DNA of 23,321 bases from DATAAM01 sp036260075. Its GTDB lineage: Bacteria > Actinomycetota > Acidimicrobiia > Acidimicrobiales > JAHWLA01. How positions within the stretch are numbered: the stretch's first letter is position 1; each line of letters opens with the position of its first letter. Position numbers and translations under genes: made by a program. This document shows positions 12,924 through 20,008 of the stretch, one piece after another. A model generated the notes under the pieces. That model had not been told where the DNA came from. It saw only the letters and a list, made by a program, of their open reading frames with translations, and ran no database searches. Location: positions 1 to 23,321 of the forward strand of contig DATAAM010000026.1 of the NCBI GenBank assembly GCA_036260075.1. Direction: 5' to 3'.

Positions 12924-12952
12924 TTGACGAGGGGACAAGCTGGGGATATCCT
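12924..12952 (+). promoter_or_regulatory. Sigma-70-type promoter TTGACG-N17-TATCCT for the ResR-like gene
   Basis: A -35 box TTGACG (12924-12929) and a -10 box TATCCT (12947-12952) are separated by exactly 17 bases. Transcription should start near 12959, giving a leader of about 38 bases before ATG 12997. This is the only gene start in the window with such a clear two-box promoter plus a Shine-Dalgarno sequence (AGGAG 12985-12989). Confidence 0.65.
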
Positions 12953-12961
12953 GCTCACATC

Positions 12962-12975
12962 GACGTAACTACGTC
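12962..12975. promoter_or_regulatory. Palindromic operator candidate GACGTA-AC-TACGTC
   Basis: A perfect inverted repeat with 6-base arms and a 2-base centre lies just downstream of the -10 box, at about +3 to +16. The position suits repression or autoregulation by the MerR protein encoded 21 bases further on. Binding by that protein is inferred. Confidence 0.5.
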
Positions 12976-12996
12976 TCTGTGATCAGGAGCTTCCCC

Positions 12997-13476
12997 ATGC
13001 CTGAAGAGGGATTTCGCGGGCCGAAGGTCTGCTCGATCGTCGGCATCACCTACCGCCAGCTCGACTACTGGACCCGCACCAACCTGGTGCAGGCGTCCAT
13101 CAGTGGCGCGCGGGGGAGCGGCACGCAGCGGCTGTACTCCTACCGCGACCTGCTCGAGCTGAAGGTCATCAAGCAGCTCCTCGACGCCGGCATCTCGTTG
13201 CAGTCCGCCCGCAAGGCCCTCGACGTCCTGCGCCAGAGCGGCGACGAGGTGGCCACCGCCAACCTGGTGCTGAGCGGCAACAAGTCGGTGCTGGCCCGCG
13301 ACGACGGCCAGCTGGTCGACTTGCTCAAGGGGGGCCAGGGCGTGTTGAACATCGTGCTCCCCCTGGCGGGGGTGGTGGAGGAGCTCGACGCCGACATCCG
13401 CAAGCTCGAGCGCCCGGAGCGCGCGACCGCGGCGACGGGCGGGTCGCGGCAGGCAGCGGCGGGTGGCAGCGGATAA
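12997..13476 (+). CDS. MerR-family regulator (Rv1830/ResR/McdR-like)
   Basis: 159 aa. The winged-helix domain reads KVCSIVGITYRQLDYWTRTN, then LVQASISGARGSGTQRLYSY and RDLLELKVIKQLLDAGISLQ (residues about 10-75). It is followed by SARKALDVLRQ and a short C-terminal domain with LVLSGNKSVLARDDGQLVDL and GGQGVLNIVLPL. This matches the Rv1830 type, described in mycobacteria as affecting growth and division (ResR/McdR). It sits directly after the bifunctional nuclease gene, as in mycobacteria, and gcvT/gcvP follow. ATG 12997 has AGGAG 7 bases upstream; GTG 12979 would start before that site. The gene overlaps the next one by 14 bases. Confidence 0.88.
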   Translation: MPEEGFRGPKVCSIVGITYRQLDYWTRTNLVQASISGARGSGTQRLYSYRDLLELKVIKQLLDAGISLQSARKALDVLRQSGDEVATANLVLSGNKSVLARDDGQLVDLLKGGQGVLNIVLPLAGVVEELDADIRKLERPERATAATGGSRQAAAGGSG

Positions 13477-13894
13477 GCGGCTTCCGCACGAGCGGATCCG
13501 CTTCGCCCACAACTCGGAGCGGCAGTTCGCCAAGCTGCTCGACTTCTACGGCGTGGCCTGGGAGTACGAGCCCCGTGAGTTCACGCTGGAGCACGACCGC
13601 CACGGCAACGCCGTCAAGGCCTTCCGTCCCGACTTCTACCTGCCCGCCTACGATCTCTACATCGAGATCACCACGCTCAACCAGAAGCTCGTCACCAAGA
13701 AGAACCGCAAGATCCGACGGCTCACAGAGCTGCACCCCGACGTCAAGGTGAAGATCTTCTACCAGCGTGACTACCTCCGCCTCCTGGTGAAGTACGGGCT
13801 GGAGGAGCCGTCGCAACTGGCCGAGGGCGTCGACGAGCAAGCACCCCGGGCGCTCGACTTCTCGGTCGCCGAGGAACGCCCCGCCGCCCTCTAG
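13463..13894 (+). CDS. Small putative PD-(D/E)XK-type nuclease
   Basis: 143 aa from GTG 13463, overlapping the end of the MerR gene in another frame. The order ERIRFAHNSERQFAKLLDFY, WEYEPREFTLE, FRPDFYLPAYDLYIEITTLN, KLVTKKNRKIRRLTEL and VKIFYQRDYLRLLVKYGLEE resembles a restriction-endonuclease-like fold: a helix with a conserved Glu, then P-D-F, then an E-x-T strand. The Lys expected two residues after the Glu is Thr here, and a Lys cluster follows about ten residues later (KKNRK), a kind of Lys migration seen in some PD-(D/E)XK families. I do not know a characterised member. The strong overlap with the ResR-like gene implies co-expression. A DNA-repair or RNA-processing role is speculation. 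Confidence 0.65.
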   Translation: MAADKRLPHERIRFAHNSERQFAKLLDFYGVAWEYEPREFTLEHDRHGNAVKAFRPDFYLPAYDLYIEITTLNQKLVTKKNRKIRRLTELHPDVKVKIFYQRDYLRLLVKYGLEEPSQLAEGVDEQAPRALDFSVAEERPAAL

Positions 13895-13897
13895 GCT
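13892..13897 (+). promoter_or_regulatory. -10 box TAGGCT fused to the upstream stop codon
   Basis: The stop TAG of the putative nuclease begins TAGGCT. Eight bases later is ATG 13906 of gcvT, which lacks a Shine-Dalgarno sequence. Confidence 0.5.
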
Positions 13898-13905
13898 GGC
13901 CTCGG

Positions 13906-14958
13906 ATGAACGACCCCCGCCGCTCGCCCCTCGACGCTGCCCACCGCGCCCTGGGAGCCAAGCTGGTGCCCTTCGGTGGCTGGGAGATGCCGCTGGCCTA
14001 CCCGACGGGCACGCTGGCCGAGCACCGGGCCTGCCGCACCGACGCCGTCGCCTTCGACGTGAGCCACCTCGGCACCGTGCGGGTCGAGGCCGACGGGTTC
14101 GACCGCCTGCAGGCCGCGCTGACCAACGACCTGTCCCGCATTGCACCGGGGCGCGCCCAGTACACGCACCTCCTCGACGAGGCGGATGCCTCCGTGCTCG
14201 ACGACATCATCGTGTGGTGGCGCCCCGACGGGTCGTTCGACGTCATGCCGAACGCGTCGAACACCTCGCGGGTGCTGGAGGCGATCGGCGGCACCGACGT
14301 GACGGCCGAGCGGGCGGTGGTGGCGGTACAGGGGCCGCGGGCCCGTGAGCGAATGAAGGCGATCGACTCCGGCCTGGCCGAGGTGCCCCGCTTCGGCGTG
14401 GCACCCTTCGAGTGGCGCGGCGTGGCGTGCACGGTGGCGGGCACCGGCTACACCGGCGAGGACGGCGTGGAGTGCGCGGTGCCCGTCGAGGTGGCCGAGT
14501 CGTTCTGGCAGGCCGTGGTCGACCTCGACGTGCAGCCCGCCGGGCTGGGCGCCCGTGACACCCTGCGCCTCGAGGCGGGCCTGCCCCTGCACGGCCACGA
14601 GCTCGGCCCCGGCATCACGCCTCTCCAGGCGGGCCTCGGCTGGGTGGTGGCATGGGAGAAGGGCCCGTTCCGGGGGCGGGAGGCCCTGTGGCGCGAGAAG
14701 GAGCAGGGGGTGGCCCGCCGCCTGCGGGGCCTGGAGGTGGAAGGCCGGCAACCGCCCCGCGAGGGCTACGCCGTGCTGGTCGACGGCAAGCCCGCGGGCG
14801 AGGTCACCAGCGGCAACTACTCGCCGATGCTCGACCGGGGCATCGCCATGGCGTTCGTGCCGCCGTCGGTCGAGCTGGGGGAGAAGGTGGAGGTCGACGT
14901 GCGCGGCCGCCTGGTGCCGGCACACGTCGTGAAGCTGCCGTTCGTGAAGAAGGGTTGA
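13906..14958 (+). CDS. gcvT: Glycine cleavage system T protein (aminomethyltransferase)
   Basis: 350 aa, about the usual length. It transfers the methylene from aminomethyl-lipoyl-GcvH to tetrahydrofolate and releases ammonia. Family motifs: LVPFGGWEMPLAYPTGTLAE, FDVSHLGTVRV, LTNDLSRIAPGRAQYTHLLD, the catalytic Asp region VLDDIIVWW (D99/D100), VAVQGPRARE, GTGYTGEDGVE, and GLGARDTLRLEAGLPLHGHE. It ends with SGNYSPMLDRGIAMAFVP. One detail departs from many GcvT proteins: the segment around the first barrel helix reads VSHLGTV rather than the more usual VSHMG. The gene leads the gcvT-gcvPA-gcvPB run. Confidence 0.95.
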   Translation: MNDPRRSPLDAAHRALGAKLVPFGGWEMPLAYPTGTLAEHRACRTDAVAFDVSHLGTVRVEADGFDRLQAALTNDLSRIAPGRAQYTHLLDEADASVLDDIIVWWRPDGSFDVMPNASNTSRVLEAIGGTDVTAERAVVAVQGPRARERMKAIDSGLAEVPRFGVAPFEWRGVACTVAGTGYTGEDGVECAVPVEVAESFWQAVVDLDVQPAGLGARDTLRLEAGLPLHGHELGPGITPLQAGLGWVVAWEKGPFRGREALWREKEQGVARRLRGLEVEGRQPPREGYAVLVDGKPAGEVTSGNYSPMLDRGIAMAFVPPSVELGEKVEVDVRGRLVPAHVVKLPFVKKG

Positions 14959-14962
14959 GCCT

Positions 14963-16252
14963 GTGGGCCACTTCGTTCCCCACACCGACGACGAGATCGC
15001 CGCGATGCTGGCGTTCGTCGGGCTGTCCTCGCTCGACGAGCTGTTCGCGTCGGTGCCCGAGGCGCTCCGGCTGGCGAGCGGCTCCTTGCAGTTGCGCCAC
15101 GGCCTGAGCGAGCCCGACACGTTGGCCGAGATGGAGCGGCTGGCCGCCCGCAACCGCCGCGCCGGTCCCGACCTGGTCTGCTTCGCGGGCGGCGGCGCCT
15201 ACGACCACGAGATCCCGTCGGCGGTGACCCGCCTGGCGTTCCGGTCGGAGTTCGTCACCGCCTACACGCCGTACCAGCCGGAGGTGTCGCAGGGCGTGCT
15301 GCAGGCGCTGTTCGAATACCAGACGATGCTGGCCCGGCTCACCGGGGTCGAGATCGCCAACGCGTCGTTGTACGACGGCGCCTCGGCCTGCGTGGAGGCG
15401 GTCAACCTGGCGTGCGCCGCCACCGGCAGGCAGGACGTGTTCGTGTCCCCGCACCTCAACCCCAACTGGCGGGCGGTGCTCGACACGTTCGCCCGGGGCA
15501 CCGGCCACCGCATCTCGTCGGAGCCGGTGGAAGCCCCTGCTGCCATCCTGGTGCAGCAGCCCAACTACCTCGGCGTCATCGAGGACTTGCAGGCCTGGCG
15601 CTCCGAGGCCGATCGACTGGGCGCCTACCTGTTGGTGGCCTTCGACCCGGTGGCGGCCGGGCTCCTGCGGTCGCCGGGGTCCTACGGCGCCGACGTGGTG
15701 GTGGGCGAGGGCCAGCCCTTCGGCACGCCGCTGTCGTTCGGTGGCCCGTACCTCGGGCTCTTCGCCTGCCGGTCGGAGCACGTGCGCCGGCTGCCGGGGC
15801 GGCTGGTGGGGGAGACGGTCGACTCCGAAGGGCGGCGGGCCTACGTCACCACGTTGCGGACGCGGGAGCAGGACATCCGCCGGGAGAAGGCCTCCTCCAA
15901 CGTCTGCACGAACCAGACGCTCATCGCGATCGCCTGCGCCATCCAGATGGCGTGGCTCGGCACCGGCGGGCTGCGGGAGCTGGCCCTGCGCTGCGCCCGG
16001 GGGACGCGCTACACCCGTGACGCCCTGTTGGCCGTCGACGGCGTGGTGCCCGCCCTCGACGGGCCCGTGCTGAGGGAGTTCGCCGTGCGGGCACCGGTGC
16101 CCGGCGACGTGGTCGTGGAGCGCATGGCCGAGGAAGGGTTCCTCGCCGGCGTGCCACTGGAGGACGGTGGCCTGTTGGTCGCTGTCACCGAGCGGCGGAC
16201 CCGCCAGGAGATCGACCGCTACGTCGACACGTTCGAGAAGGTGATCAAGTGA
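14963..16252 (+). CDS. gcvPA: Glycine dehydrogenase (decarboxylating) subunit 1
   Basis: 429 aa, normal for the N-terminal half of split P protein. It begins FVPHTDDEIAAMLAFVGLSS and carries FAGGGAYDHEIPSAV, FVTAYTPYQPEVSQGVLQAL, the signature IANASLYDGASACVEAVNLA and VGEGQPFGTPLSFGGPYLGL, then REKASSNVCTNQTLIAIACA. The alpha subunit lacks the PLP lysine and pairs with GcvPB to decarboxylate glycine and load GcvH. The split form contrasts with the single-chain P protein of mycobacteria (Rv1832). GTG 14963 lies 4 bases after gcvT, with AGAAGGG upstream as a Shine-Dalgarno sequence. The end overlaps gcvPB by 4 bases. Confidence 0.95.
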   Translation: MGHFVPHTDDEIAAMLAFVGLSSLDELFASVPEALRLASGSLQLRHGLSEPDTLAEMERLAARNRRAGPDLVCFAGGGAYDHEIPSAVTRLAFRSEFVTAYTPYQPEVSQGVLQALFEYQTMLARLTGVEIANASLYDGASACVEAVNLACAATGRQDVFVSPHLNPNWRAVLDTFARGTGHRISSEPVEAPAAILVQQPNYLGVIEDLQAWRSEADRLGAYLLVAFDPVAAGLLRSPGSYGADVVVGEGQPFGTPLSFGGPYLGLFACRSEHVRRLPGRLVGETVDSEGRRAYVTTLRTREQDIRREKASSNVCTNQTLIAIACAIQMAWLGTGGLRELALRCARGTRYTRDALLAVDGVVPALDGPVLREFAVRAPVPGDVVVERMAEEGFLAGVPLEDGGLLVAVTERRTRQEIDRYVDTFEKVIK

Positions 16253-17742
16253 AGGCCACGAGCATCCCGCTGATGGGGCGGGAGGAGGAGCCCACGATCT
16301 TCGAGCACTCGGTGCCCGGCCGGCGGGCGTGGTCGTTCCGGGAGACGGGGCTGCCCGAGTGGTCGGCCGAAGAGCTCGTGCCGGGGGAGTTCCTGGCCGA
16401 GGAGCCCGTTCCGCTGGCCGAGGTGTCCGAGCGCGACCTCGTGGCCCACTACACCCGGCTCACGCACCGGCAGTACTCCGTCGACCTGGGCCCGTACCCG
16501 TTGGGGTCGTGCACGATGAAGTACAACCCCAAGCTTTGCGACGACGCCGCTTCCATGCGCGGCTTCGCCGACGTGCACCCGGCGGCGCCTGCGTCGATGA
16601 CGCAGGGGTGGTTGGAGCTCTTGGCCGACTTGGGCGACGCCCTGTGCGAGATCACCGGCATGTCGGCCGTCACCTTGCAGCCGCCCGCGGGGGCGGCGGG
16701 GGAGCTGACGGGCCTGCTGCTCATGCGAGCGTGGCACGAGGACCAAGGCCGGCAGCGAAGGAAGGTGATCATCCCCGACTCGGCCCACGGCACCAACCCG
16801 GCGTCGGTCACGTTGGGGGGCTACGAGACGGTCACCGTGCCCTCCGACGCCCGCGGCCTGGTCGACGTGGCCGCCCTGCGCGAGCGGCTCGACGAGGACG
16901 TGGCCGGGATCATGCTCACCAACCCGAACACCTTGGGCCTGTTCGAGGAGGACATCGTCGAGATCGCCGCCGCCGTGCACGAGGTGGGCGGGCTGCTCTA
17001 CTACGACGGGGCCAACCTCAACGCCATCCTCGGCGTGGTGCGGCCCGGCCTCATGGGCTTCGACATCGTGCACATGAACCTGCACAAGACGTTCGCCGTG
17101 CCCCACGGCGGCGGGGGACCGGGCGCCGGGCCGGTGGCCGTGTCCGCCCGCCTGGCGCCCTACCTGCCGGGACCGCTGCCTCGGCGCGACGACAGCGGCT
17201 CGTTCTCCTGGGCGATGCCGGAGAAGTCGATCGGGCGCGTGCACTCCTGGCACGGCAACGCACTGGCGTTGGTGCGGGCGTGGTCGTACATCCTCGCCAA
17301 CGGCGGCGGCGGCCTGCGCCGCGTGGCCGAGGCCGCCGTGCTCAACGCCACCTGGCTCCGACACCGGCTGCGGGGCGTGTACGACATCCCCTACGACCGG
17401 CCCAACATGCACGAGTTCGTGGCGTCCACGAAGTCGTTGAAGAAGGAGCGGGGCCTGCGGGCGCTCGACGTGGCCAAGCGGCTGCTGGAGGAAGGCTTCC
17501 ATGCGCCGACCGTGTACTTCCCGCTCATCGTGGAGGAGGCGCTCATGATCGAGCCCACCGAGACGGAGTCGTTGCAGACGTTGGAGGCGCTGGCCGACGC
17601 CTTGGAGCGCATCGCGGGGGAGTCGCACGACCAGGCGGCGACCGCTCCCCGCACCACGCCGGTGGGCCGGGTCGACGAGGCCCGGGCTGCCCGCACACTG
17701 ATCCCCACGTTCGACGCCCGTGCTGGAAACGGGTCTCTTTAA
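16249..17742 (+). CDS. gcvPB: Glycine dehydrogenase (decarboxylating) subunit 2
   Basis: 497 aa, PLP-binding half of split P protein. Motifs include YPLGSCTMKYNPK, LQPPAGAAGELTGLLLMRAW, IIPDSAHGTNPASVTLGGYE, IMLTNPNTLGLFEEDIVEIA, YYDGANLNAILGVVRPG, and DIVHMNLHKTFAVPHGGGGP, in which K280 is the Schiff-base lysine. With GcvPA it releases CO2 from glycine and passes the aminomethyl group to lipoyl-GcvH. GTG 16249 overlaps the gcvPA stop (GTGA). The last few bases overlap the convergent DUF4393-like gene: the two stop codons share TTAA at 17739-17742. The C-terminal end is short and not conserved, so the boundary may have been altered when the neighbouring gene arrived. Confidence 0.95.
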   Translation: MKATSIPLMGREEEPTIFEHSVPGRRAWSFRETGLPEWSAEELVPGEFLAEEPVPLAEVSERDLVAHYTRLTHRQYSVDLGPYPLGSCTMKYNPKLCDDAASMRGFADVHPAAPASMTQGWLELLADLGDALCEITGMSAVTLQPPAGAAGELTGLLLMRAWHEDQGRQRRKVIIPDSAHGTNPASVTLGGYETVTVPSDARGLVDVAALRERLDEDVAGIMLTNPNTLGLFEEDIVEIAAAVHEVGGLLYYDGANLNAILGVVRPGLMGFDIVHMNLHKTFAVPHGGGGPGAGPVAVSARLAPYLPGPLPRRDDSGSFSWAMPEKSIGRVHSWHGNALALVRAWSYILANGGGGLRRVAEAAVLNATWLRHRLRGVYDIPYDRPNMHEFVASTKSLKKERGLRALDVAKRLLEEGFHAPTVYFPLIVEEALMIEPTETESLQTLEALADALERIAGESHDQAATAPRTTPVGRVDEARAARTLIPTFDARAGNGSL

Positions 17743-18533
17743 CTGCTTGCCACTTGGGATGGATGCTCCACGGTGCGTAGCTCTTCGTGTGTGACGAACT
17801 CCAAGTCCTCGGAAAGCACCGCCCGGCTCGGTTGGTGGCCGTGGCCGTGCGCCCAAAGGAATAGCTGAAGCCCTGCCGCCGTCGGCACAAACATGAGTCC
17901 GTCGTCCGGAATAGGGGATGACGTGAACGGCTGAAGATACGCACGAGCTCCAAGTGTCACTAATTCGATCAGGCTCTCTCGCTCGAGAGCGATTACCGAA
18001 TCGCTCAGTAGGCGCCAGGACTGTCGATCCAGGCCCAGTACGTCAAAGGTTTCGTCCACAGGCAAAAACGTCTTGCATGTCCGGCGCACGTTGATGTCAC
18101 CGAGATCGAGATCCTGGCGATCGGCATAGGCCGCGCGGAAGGCCGAATACAAGACGTAATGAAAGAGGACATCATGGGTCGCAAGCCGGGCCACCAGGCT
18201 CGCCCATGTCAACCCGCGGTCGGCCGTCGGGTCCGCTGATCGAGATGCAGCAAGAATTCCGCCGAAGTACTCGGCCATGACCGGACCATCGCACCACGAG
18301 CCCTCCTCCAACACCCTCAGCGCTACACGGGGAGGAACCTCCCCAGGCTCGTCGATTCGGGTTCCGAGCTTCCGTTGGGCGTTCTGTCCAATCGTATTGA
18401 GGTTTCGCAATCGCCGCTCTGAGTATCGGCTGCGCCAATCCTCCGCCACCTCGTCAAAGAGGGGTCCAAGAAGCTTCCGCCCCGCCCAACTTACGGCGAG
18501 AAAGCCGCCGCCAGCCATTCCGATATCAGCCAC
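17739..18533 (-). CDS. Abi-alpha/DUF4393-like protein (putative abortive-infection type)
   Basis: 264 aa. The N-terminal GRKLLGPLFDEVAEDWRSRY with a following basic helix, the segment EVPPRVALRVLEEGSWCDGP and then MAEYFGGILAASRS match the layout I know for Abi-alpha (DUF4393) proteins. Next come FHYVLYSAFRAAYA and a C-terminal part (LIELVTLGARAYLQPF, FVPTAAGLQLFLWAHGHG). Family members have been linked to phage defence by association; no activity can be read from the sequence. The DNA is visibly less GC-rich than its neighbours (35 of 60 bases in 18001-18060, against 41 of 60 in 16981-17040), suggesting horizontal transfer. GTG 18533 has TACCCT 6 bases upstream; ATG 18518 is an alternative. 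It is transcribed in the same direction as the aldolase gene, 40 bases downstream of it. Confidence 0.6.
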   Translation of the reverse strand: MADIGMAGGGFLAVSWAGRKLLGPLFDEVAEDWRSRYSERRLRNLNTIGQNAQRKLGTRIDEPGEVPPRVALRVLEEGSWCDGPVMAEYFGGILAASRSADPTADRGLTWASLVARLATHDVLFHYVLYSAFRAAYADRQDLDLGDINVRRTCKTFLPVDETFDVLGLDRQSWRLLSDSVIALERESLIELVTLGARAYLQPFTSSPIPDDGLMFVPTAAGLQLFLWAHGHGHQPSRAVLSEDLEFVTHEELRTVEHPSQVASS

Positions 18534-18539
18534 GTCACA

Positions 18540-18545
18540 AGGGTA
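18540..18545 (-). promoter_or_regulatory. Leaderless -10 box TACCCT for the DUF4393-like gene
   Basis: On the minus strand TACCCT is followed by TGTGAC and GTG 18533. It sits in the 40-base gap after the aldolase gene. Confidence 0.45.
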
Positions 18546-18573
18546 AACGCAGACCGGAGTTCGCGGGCGCGCC

Positions 18574-19326
18574 TCAGTCGAGCAGGTCGGGCTGCTCGCG
18601 CACGATGCGCTGGTAGAGGGGCTGGAAGGAGAACCAGCCCGCGAGGTGGGAGCCGACTGTGCTGTGCGTGCGCTCGGCCATCTCGGGCTCGATCAGCACC
18701 GGCGTGCCCGCCGCCTCTGCCATGAGCTGCACCTGGCAGGAGCGCTCCATCGTGATGAACCACCAAGCCGCCTCCTCGACGGAGTGGCCGACGGTGAGCA
18801 GGCCGTGGTTGCGCAGGATGAGCGCCTTGTGGTCGCCCAGCGCGTGGGCGATGCGCTTGCCCTCCTCGATGTCGAGCACGACGCCCGTGTAATCGTCGAA
18901 CAGGGCGTGGTCGCCGTAGAAGGCGCACGCGTCCTGCGTGATGGGGTCGAGCAGGCGCCCGAGTGCCGACCAGGCCCGCCCGTAGGTGGAGTGGGTGTGA
19001 GCGGCGGCCACAACGTCGGGGCGGGCCGCGTGCACCTGCGAGTGGATGGCGAAGGCGGCTTGGTTCACGATGCCCTCGCCGTCGACGAGGTTGCCGTCGT
19101 GGTCGACCAGCAGGAGGTCGGCCGCCCGGATCGAGCCGAAGTGCTGACCGAACGCGTTCACCCAGAAGTGGTCGGCCAGGATGGGATCCCGGGCGGTGAT
19201 GTGGCCCGCCACCCCTTCGTCGAACCCGAAGCGCGAGAACAGCCGGAAGGCGGCCGCCAGCATGAGCTTGCGATGGGCGCGCTCCGCCTCGGGCGTCTCG
19301 AACGTGGGCGGCGTGGCGACTCTCAT
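18574..19326 (-). CDS. Class II aldolase/adducin family protein
   Basis: 250 aa from ATG 19326, preceded by a GAGGGGG Shine-Dalgarno sequence. The family pattern is clear: AFRLFSRFGFDEGVAGHITA with RDP, FWVNAFGQHFGSIRAADLLL, the Zn ligands in AAAHTHSTYGRAWSALG (H110, H112), and KALILRNHGLLTVGHSVEEA (H174). In class II aldolases such as L-fuculose-phosphate aldolase a Glu near residue 73-90 is catalytic. In this subgroup that position (NQAAFAIHSQVHAARP) lacks it, as in many adducin-like members, so the reaction may be a decarboxylation or an aldol cleavage of an unknown substrate. It is divergent from the AlkB-like gene, with 42 bases between starts. Confidence 0.88.
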   Translation of the reverse strand: MRVATPPTFETPEAERAHRKLMLAAAFRLFSRFGFDEGVAGHITARDPILADHFWVNAFGQHFGSIRAADLLLVDHDGNLVDGEGIVNQAAFAIHSQVHAARPDVVAAAHTHSTYGRAWSALGRLLDPITQDACAFYGDHALFDDYTGVVLDIEEGKRIAHALGDHKALILRNHGLLTVGHSVEEAAWWFITMERSCQVQLMAEAAGTPVLIEPEMAERTHSTVGSHLAGWFSFQPLYQRIVREQPDLLD

Positions 19327-19368
19327 GTGTCCCCCTCGGAGCGTCGACGGCTGTGCCAGTCTACGGCG

Positions 19369-20004
19369 GTGGAGGACTTCGAGCGCATCCGGCTCGACGA
19401 CACGTCGTGGGTCGACGTCGGTCGCGGGTGGCTCTCCGACACCGACGAGCTGTTCACGGCCCTGCGCGATGGCGTGGCGTGGCAGACCGGTCGGCTGTTC
19501 CGCTACGACCACTGGGTCGAGGAGCGCCGGCTGGGCGCCATGTGGCGGCCCGGCACCCCACTGCCGCACCCCGCCCTTGCCGACGTGCACCGGGCGCTGC
19601 AGTCCCGCTACAAAGTCCGCTTCGATGGGTTCGGCCTGATCCACTATCGCGACGGCAACGACGGCCAGGCCTTCCACCGCGATACCGATATGCGTTGGCT
19701 GGACGACACGGTCATCTGCATCCTCACCCTGGGCGCCCGGCGACCGTGGCTGCTGCGACCACGAGCCAACCGCTACAGCACGGAGCCGGGCAAGGGCGCG
19801 ACCCACGACTTGGCCCCGGGACCAGGCGACCTCATCGTGATGGGCGGTCGCTGCCAGGCCGACTGGGAGCACTCGGTGCCGTACCTGCCGGGTCGAGCGG
19901 TCGACGCCCGCATCTCGTTGCAGTGGCGACACGCTCGACGGACGGGCCGGCCCTTCGTGGGGGCCGGCTACCGGGCACCACTGCACTACGCCCGCCCTCG
20001 GTAG
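19369..20004 (+). CDS. AlkB-like 2-oxoglutarate/Fe(II)-dependent dioxygenase
   Basis: 211 aa from GTG 19369. The double-stranded beta-helix signature is intact: FHRDTD (H103, D105) binds Fe(II), WEHSVPY supplies the distal His (H168), and DARISLQWR supplies Arg R181 for 2-oxoglutarate. FDGFGLIHYRDGNDGQ and VICILTLGARRPWLLRP are typical of AlkB homologues that oxidatively remove alkyl groups from DNA or RNA bases. The N-terminal region (GRLFRYDHWVEERRLGAMWR) matches the nucleotide-recognition lid area of AlkB proteins. The substrate class (DNA, RNA or other) is undetermined. Its promoter is not obvious: the intergenic region is only 42 bases and shared with the divergent aldolase gene. Confidence 0.85.
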   Translation: MEDFERIRLDDTSWVDVGRGWLSDTDELFTALRDGVAWQTGRLFRYDHWVEERRLGAMWRPGTPLPHPALADVHRALQSRYKVRFDGFGLIHYRDGNDGQAFHRDTDMRWLDDTVICILTLGARRPWLLRPRANRYSTEPGKGATHDLAPGPGDLIVMGGRCQADWEHSVPYLPGRAVDARISLQWRHARRTGRPFVGAGYRAPLHYARPR

Positions 20005-20008
20005 GCGG

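Noticed and set aside
16219..17856. 545-aa minus-strand open frame opposite gcvPB
   Set aside because: Shadow of gcvPB with His/Gly/Arg-rich composition and no recognisable motif.
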